64,000 bases of DNA, taken from positions 15,171,001 through 15,235,000 of the forward strand of contig CAMTDV010000013.1 of assembly GCA_947069175.1 (NCBI GenBank). Reading direction: 5' to 3'. The stretch comes from Scalesia atractyloides (lineage: Eukaryota > Streptophyta > Magnoliopsida > Asterales > Asteraceae). Below are positions 58,500-64,000 of this stretch, one piece after another (position 1 is the stretch's first letter; every line of letters begins with the position of its first letter). The position numbers were made by a program, and so were the translations under genes. The notes below the pieces were generated by a model. That model searched no databases, was not told the DNA's origin, and was given only the letters and a program-made list of their open reading frames with translations.

Positions 58500-59811
58500 C
58501 GTTACTTTGGTTTGCTAACATTTTAAATTATTTGGTGATAGGTGACTTGCCGACTCATTGGGATAATAGAAGAAGGATGCACTTTCTTTCTCAGATCAAG
58601 TACTACACATGGGAAGACCCGGATTTGTTCAAGACATGTCTGGATCAATTAGTGCGAAGATGTATTCCAGATGAGGAGATCCTGAGTGTTTTGACGCACT
58701 TGCATACCTTTGCTTGTGGAGGCCATTTTAGTGGTCATAAAACGGGACTTAAAGTGTTGAATAATGGTCTTTATTGGCAGACTATCTTTAAGGATGCTTT
58801 TAACTTTGCTAAGAACTGTGTCGGATGTCAAAAGTTAGGGGGCATTTCTAAGCGGGATGAGATGCCCATGCAACCGATCCTTATTGTCAATATTTTTGAT
58901 GTGTGGGGGATCGATTTCATGGGCCCATTCCCCAATTCTCATGTGAATTTGTATATTTTGGTGGCGGTAGATTATGTGTCGAAATGGGTCGAAGCAATTG
59001 CCACCAAAACAAATGACCATACCGTTGTGTGCAATTTGTGCAAACAAATATTATTTCTAGATTTGGGATACCTCGGGTAATTGTAAGTGATGGGGGATCT
59101 CATTTTAAGAATTTTAATTTTGGGAAATTGCTTAAACGGTATGGTGTCGACCATAGAATTGCTACCCCCTACCACTCGTAACGAGTGGTCAAGTTGAAGT
59201 ATCCAATAGGCAAATTAAAGAAATTTTGCAAAGAGCGTTCGACCGGACCGTAAGGACTGGTCAAAATAGTTGAACGATGCCTTATGGGCCTATCGAACGG
59301 CACATAAGACACATATTGGTACTACTCCTTACCGCTTAGTTTACGGTAGTCATCTACCAGTCGAACTTGGGCATCGTGCATTTTGGGCTATAAAAGAGGT
59401 TAACCTTAAATATGATGATGTAGGTAAGGAACGCAAGTTAAAGCTTTGTGAGTTGGAAGAGCTTCGGGAGGAGGCATATGAGTGTGCTTCGAAATATAAG
59501 GATGACATGAAAAGAGCACATGATGCCAAGCTGAAGCCGAAGGAGTTCGTGATAGGGCAAAAGGTGTGGCTATACAACTCACAGCTCAAGTTCTTTCCCG
59601 GAAAGCTTGAAAGCAAATGGATGGGCCCTTTGTGATCACAAGGGTTGGCAAGCTTGGGGATGTTAGCATCGAGGACCCAAAGGATGGGTCAAAACAAATG
59701 GTCAACGGTCATCGTCTTAAACCGTTTATCGATGGTAACGAGGACAACATTGGAGCGAACAAGGAATCGGTAAGCTTTTTGGTAAGCGTACCGACTTATG
59801 AGGTCAACTAA
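58500..59811 (+). pseudogene. Athila-type integrase, broken
   Basis: The zinc-binding part (H-x3-H-like CGGHFSGHKTG, then CVGCQKLGG) is followed by the catalytic core, with the three acidic positions GIDFMGPFPN, SDGGSHFKN and VEVSNRQIKE spread over different frames because of a slip near 59050 and another near 59178. The C-terminal part (59270-59811) has WAYRTAHKTHIGTTPYRLVY, GQKVWLYNSQLKFFPGKLES and VNGHRLKPFID. Inactive. Confidence 0.88.
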
Positions 59812-60208
59812 AGGACCAAGAACACTTGTTGTAGAATCTTGTATATTTTAATTGTTTGTGCGTTGTGTTTGTTTTGATTTAGCTTGTTTTGTACTAATCT
59901 CGTTAAACGTGTGAAGTTCGGATGTTGCAAACGGGTCATGAAGACATAAGGTATGTTTTAGCTTGTTTTGTGTATTGGGGACGATCCACAGTTTTTCGGG
60001 GGGGGGGGGTGGTATAGCGTGTCGCGTATTTAAAAAAATGAAAATGGGGTGGGCGGCAGCGACGGCCCCCAGGTCGTCGCCGACGACTCTCTCATGTGGG
60101 CGTCGGGTGAAATTTGTCGTAGACAGGGGGCCGTCGGTGACGCCTCCTGGATTGTCAGCCGACGCTGATTCGTTTTTAACGCATATTTTCATACCCAAAA
60201 ACATTTTT
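59812..60208 (+). other. 3' end of the Athila-type element, truncated
   Basis: After the last pol stop comes untranslated sequence, a G homopolymer (about 60000-60010) that could be the polypurine tract, and about 200 bp with CGTCGCCGACG-type palindromes like those in the 5' LTR. It could be a shortened, diverged 3' LTR start or 3' untranslated sequence. It stops at 60209, where another LTR begins. Confidence 0.45.
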
Positions 60209-60860
60209 TGTGACAACCGGCAGAATCCGGTCTTAATTAAGGACTTAACGAACAGTAATACCATTATAATCAACGTAATTAGACGTAACTTAACTCGATC
60301 AGGCCTTTGGAAAGCCTAGGAACGTCTATATGCTTCACGTTACGCGATTTGGCAATAATCGAGAACTAAATGCGAATTGAATGATAAGCGAACTGATGCC
60401 AAACAAATACTGACAACGTCTAAAAACACGAATTTTATACTTGTATTTATCATACAGTTATGATTATGTGATAAATTTGGATCGTTGAACGTCGCAAAGC
60501 ACAACGCGGAAGTTACGCGGAAAACCGGAACGCACCGACAACAGAACGGAAGCAACGGACTCTATTTACGCCTAGATATTAATATATTAAGATATATTTT
60601 AGCTTTGTAATCAAATTTTATTATTCGCGGTTGAAACCAGAACGAAAAACGGATCATAAACGACAAACAGGGCAACTACGTGATTTTTAATGCAACGAAC
60701 GGATTACGCGTCAAAACCCGACCTCCGATAAAAGTTTAAAGCACCTTTGACTCTGAATAAACATTTTACGAGGTTCGGGAAACGATAACGGGCTTTGGAA
60801 GCGTATTGGGCTTCAACACACGCTAACGGGCCTTGAGCCCAACCCGTTTAAATCCCTAAG

Positions 60861-60868
60861 TATATAAA
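60861..60868 (+). promoter_or_regulatory. TATA box in the last LTR
   Basis: TATATAAA in CCTAAGTATATAAACAAGC, followed by a CT-rich stretch ACCCTCTTCTTC, fits a polymerase II promoter and start region of an LTR. Confidence 0.55.
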
Positions 60869-63458
60869 CAAGCTAACCCTACACCCTCTTCTTCATTTGA
60901 AACTTGAAACCCTAGCACACCATCTACCTCCCCTCTCTAGAATCCGTTCGCCGGATTCCGGTGATCACCGGCCGACGACTCCGGTCACCCCTCCGACGCA
61001 CACAACCACACATCCTCCCGCAACCTTCACTTCATTCACCATATACATACATCGCATACGCATACAGTCCAAACAGAAGAGAGAGAGAGAGAGAGAGAGA
61101 TGGGAAGAGAGAGACAGATCAAGCGAGAAAGAGCGGCAGTCACTGCGCTCAGCGGCGACCCCCCTGTTTTTCGGCGGCAGCGGTACTCGGTGGTTGGGGA
61201 CGGCAAAACAAGCCGTAGCCAGTGGCGACCTGGGCGGCGGTGGAACTCGACGGCGTCAGCAGCCGTCGCATTTCAGTAAAACGCCGCAGGCGGCGGCCGC
61301 GTTCTCCGGCTTGCCGACGACGGCGGCGACGTGTTTTGAATCTCTGGTTCAGTTTGGTCCAGTTCAATCCAGTAAAACAGTTTTGTCTCGGGTCTCGATT
61401 TGGGTTCGAAAAGAGTCGCAACAGTTTTGGTTTGGGTTTGTTCAAATGCGGCTTGGTTCGGTTCACTCGGGTCGACTCAGTTCAACCCGGTTGAGTTTAG
61501 ATCTCAGTTCAGGTTTCAGGTTCAGTTCTTCTCCAGTTCAGTTCAGGTTCGGTTTCGAGTCAAACCAGTCTTGGTTCAGATCAGTTTTGGCGCAGGTCGC
61601 GGTTCAGGTTTCGGGCTCGACTCGGTTTGACACGGTTCAAGTTTGAAACAGTTTCAATATTTCAGTTTCGTTTCGATTCGGGTTTATTTTCGATTCAGTT
61701 TAAACATTGAAGTGTTTGTTTCAGGTTCGGTGTTTGGTTCGGTTCAGTCAACAAGTCAACACGGTCAACTGGTCAAGCCCAGTCAATGAGTCAACGCGAG
61801 CCTCGGTAAAATTAATTATGACGCGAAGTTCAATTATATTAGTTTATAAATAATAATAGTAATAATATTCGTTATCGCGAACACCGAGCTGAAACCGAAT
61901 CGTAAACGATTATATATCGCGAAAGAAAATAAATAATATATAACAATCGAGCCGATTGGTAACTCGTTTAAAATTATTAGTTAAAAATCAAACCGACGTT
62001 AGTTAAATATATAAAATCGGAAATTATAATCGTCGCTGCGTAATATTTGAAAAGACGAAAAATTATATATATTGTTTGTTTGTGTACATTGCAGGTTGCG
62101 TTTTGATAAATAAATCGACAACTAGTATTGTCGGGATCGTCCAAAAACAGAGGAAACTTGCCCTATTTTGGTAAAATACGCAATACAAAAACGCGACACA
62201 TTTCAAAGATTAAACGTCCGATTTCAAATGGTTATTATAAAATAAATATAGGTATATATTTATTTTGTCGACGCTATTAAAACTTTCAACAACGAGCCGA
62301 TAACATTTCAACGCGCGCGACTACAAGACAACAAGTTTCGGCAATCCATTATAATCGAATATAATTATTTGTATTATTTCAAATGTCAACGATTCGGGAA
62401 TTAGTTTTCAAACCTCGATGAATTATTCGGACGATGATATAGAAATAGGTATATCGTTTATATTTCGAAGCGCCAAGATTTCCGATTGCTTTTACAAGAC
62501 GAATACAAGGCGCGTATTATTTCAAACGAACGAATTCGGAAATCATATAACACGAATATAATTATATATATTCGAACGTCGAGATTTTGAATACTTTCAT
62601 AAAATAAATATAGTTATATTTTTTCAATCGTCGATCGCCGCGAACACTCACGAATACTTTGAAGGATTTTATAGCAATAATACAACATTGATTTTATTCG
62701 ATTTCAACGCCTAAACGAAGTGCAACACGATACCGCAAGACTACCACGCGAATACGATATGTATTATCTATACGGATATATTTTTGAGTATATATATATA
62801 TAATATACCTTACGTAAACTACGAAGCGTCGTACTATTATCCGTCGACGTACGTAACTACTAAATACGATTTCATGAAATATAGTTGTGTTTAGATGTAA
62901 ACACATATTTCAAGTCGCTCGAAAACTAAGACAATTCTAAGAAAACCATAGATTGGTTAGCCGAGTTAAGAAATGACAATTTCATAGAATCGTATGGTTA
63001 ACGATTCGGTAGAGCTCGGTGACACGTAGTATAGCTACGTCATTCTTAGAAAACTTACAAGTTATTCCGTTTTAGGAATACACTAGATTGCATGCTAGCA
63101 AGTCAAGTTGTGGAGACAACAATATGGAAATCACATTAAGCTAGCTTTGCACAAGGATATCAAGGTGAGTTCATAACCCCCATTTTTTACCGTTTCACAT
63201 TTTTATAAATGTTTTCGGGGGTGGAAAGACATGCAAGTTTTGCAAAAGAATACAATGTTTCGAATAACGAAAATCATATATTTCTAAACCATGTTACAAA
63301 CAGATTTCAATGAACTCAAATGGTTTACGAAAGGTTTATGTTAAACTTATCGGTTTTCACAAGCTATACAACGCTTTTCGAAACATGCATGAGTTTTATG
63401 ACTAGTGACGGGATTGTCATAGTCACAACTAGGGGCGAGGCCCCAATTTTATTTATAA

Positions 63459-63590
63459 CATGGGCTAGGCCCAATGACAAGAAAACATGGGCTAGGCCTA
63501 ATGACAAGAAAACATGGGCTAGGCCCAATGACAAAAAAACATGGGCTAGTCCCAATACAAGAAAACATGGGCTAGGCCCAATAACACAGA
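63459..63590 (+). repeat. 27-bp tandem repeat, five units
   Basis: Five units of CATGGGCTAGGCCCAATGAC followed by an AAGAAAA-like spacer, period 27, 27, 27 and 26 bp. Each unit contains the palindrome GGGCTAGGCCC-like core. Because 27 is a multiple of three, the array keeps reading frames open on both strands. Confidence 0.85.
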
Positions 63591-64000
63591 TTTATAACAA
63601 TTGGTATGTAGCTATGGGATTAGATTATAACAGATCACTGTGCGTAAGTAGGAAAATAACAATAGTAACCATTAATCACGTAGTGACCAAGGTGCAAAAG
63701 GTATAGATCTATCGAGTTTGAGACACTCTCCACTCCTGGTATGATAACCGGTTAGGAGTGCTTTTGTGATCCCAAAATGTCAAAGAAGTCTCGGTTTGGT
63801 TACTTACTTATGGCACATAGGTCAGTGTATTAGCTACACACTGACAAATCCTTAGATTCTATAGGAAACTACATACTATGATTTCAATACCGGTTTACAA
63901 AGATAACAGAAACCATTTTATCACCGATTTATAAACATAACAGTTATATGCATGGATTTGCAAACAACATGGAAAACATTTCAATACTGTTATACAAACA

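Larger units (their letters stand above)
60209..64000 (+). mobile_element. Start of another very long LTR
   Basis: It begins TGTGACAACCGGCAGAATCC, in the manner of large plant Ty3 LTRs, and continues to the window end without a primer-binding site or coding domain. It has a TATATAAA box (60861-60868), a (GA)n tract (61081-61101), a GGTTCAGTTC-rich low-complexity part (61340-61800), a part with many CG dinucleotides in AT-rich context (61840-62900) and a 27-bp tandem (63459-63590). Open frames in it (e.g. 60897-61646) are compositional. Confidence 0.55.

Noticed and set aside
60897..61646. A 249-residue open frame
   Set aside because: Low-complexity composition (GA repeat, GGTTCAG words), no domain, and position just after an LTR TATA box; best explained as LTR leader.
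63320..63706. A 128-residue frame with WARPNDKKT repeats
   Set aside because: The repeat is a 27-bp DNA tandem in a non-coding LTR; both strands are open for the same reason.

Overview
The window looks like nuclear DNA of a flowering plant (a eudicot; the kinds of LTR element make Asteraceae plausible, which is inference only). Genes are few and contain introns. Most of the sequence is nested transposable elements, AT microsatellites and relics. Nothing suggests bacterial or organellar origin.

Genes. Four host genes can be supported: (1) a two-exon NOI/RIN4-like gene on the minus strand (9503-9811); (2) a single-exon plant-specific protein of unknown function (11272-11775, +); (3) a two-exon chloroplast-type PPR protein resembling LPE1 (12253-14806, -), convergent with gene 2; (4) a two-exon ubiquitin-like protein of the BAG type (24649-25439, +). 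Genes 3 and 4 carry single-base frameshifts (two and one). All behave like one-base losses in short homopolymers, so either the assembly has consensus errors or the genes are decaying.

Transposons, left to right. 770-8221: MITEs and two nested solo LTRs (3971-7390 inside 1504-8002). 15376-16063: hAT-like element. 17455-17765, 22330-23800 and 28550-29251: LINE relics. 19009-20528: a young Pack-MULE with 227-bp terminal inverted repeats and a 9-bp target duplication; it carries part of a LINE and was inserted in a 96-bp minisatellite. About 27000-28040: PIF/Harbinger-like relic. 30608-34787: a DNA-transposon-like element with a solo LTR (31190-33512) inside. 36035-38844: a MULE with a solo LTR (36651-38017) inside. 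42348-60208: an Athila-type Ty3 element whose protease gene is split by a complete, recent, gag-only LTR element (46778-56361). 60209 to the end: the start of another very long LTR.

Most unusual system. The gag-only element and its solo-LTR relative carry, inside the LTR just downstream of a TATA box, a tandem array of about 170-bp tRNA-like modules: four per LTR in one, three in the other. Each has an extended D-arm-like hairpin whose two arms change together between copies, followed by a B-box-like GGTTCGA motif. A further tRNA-like unit lies antisense upstream of the TATA box. Where pol should be, the element has seven copies of another hairpin (13-bp arms, 35-nt loop). The closest precedent known to me is the Cassandra TRIM family, whose LTRs contain 5S rRNA; a tRNA-like array of this design would be different.
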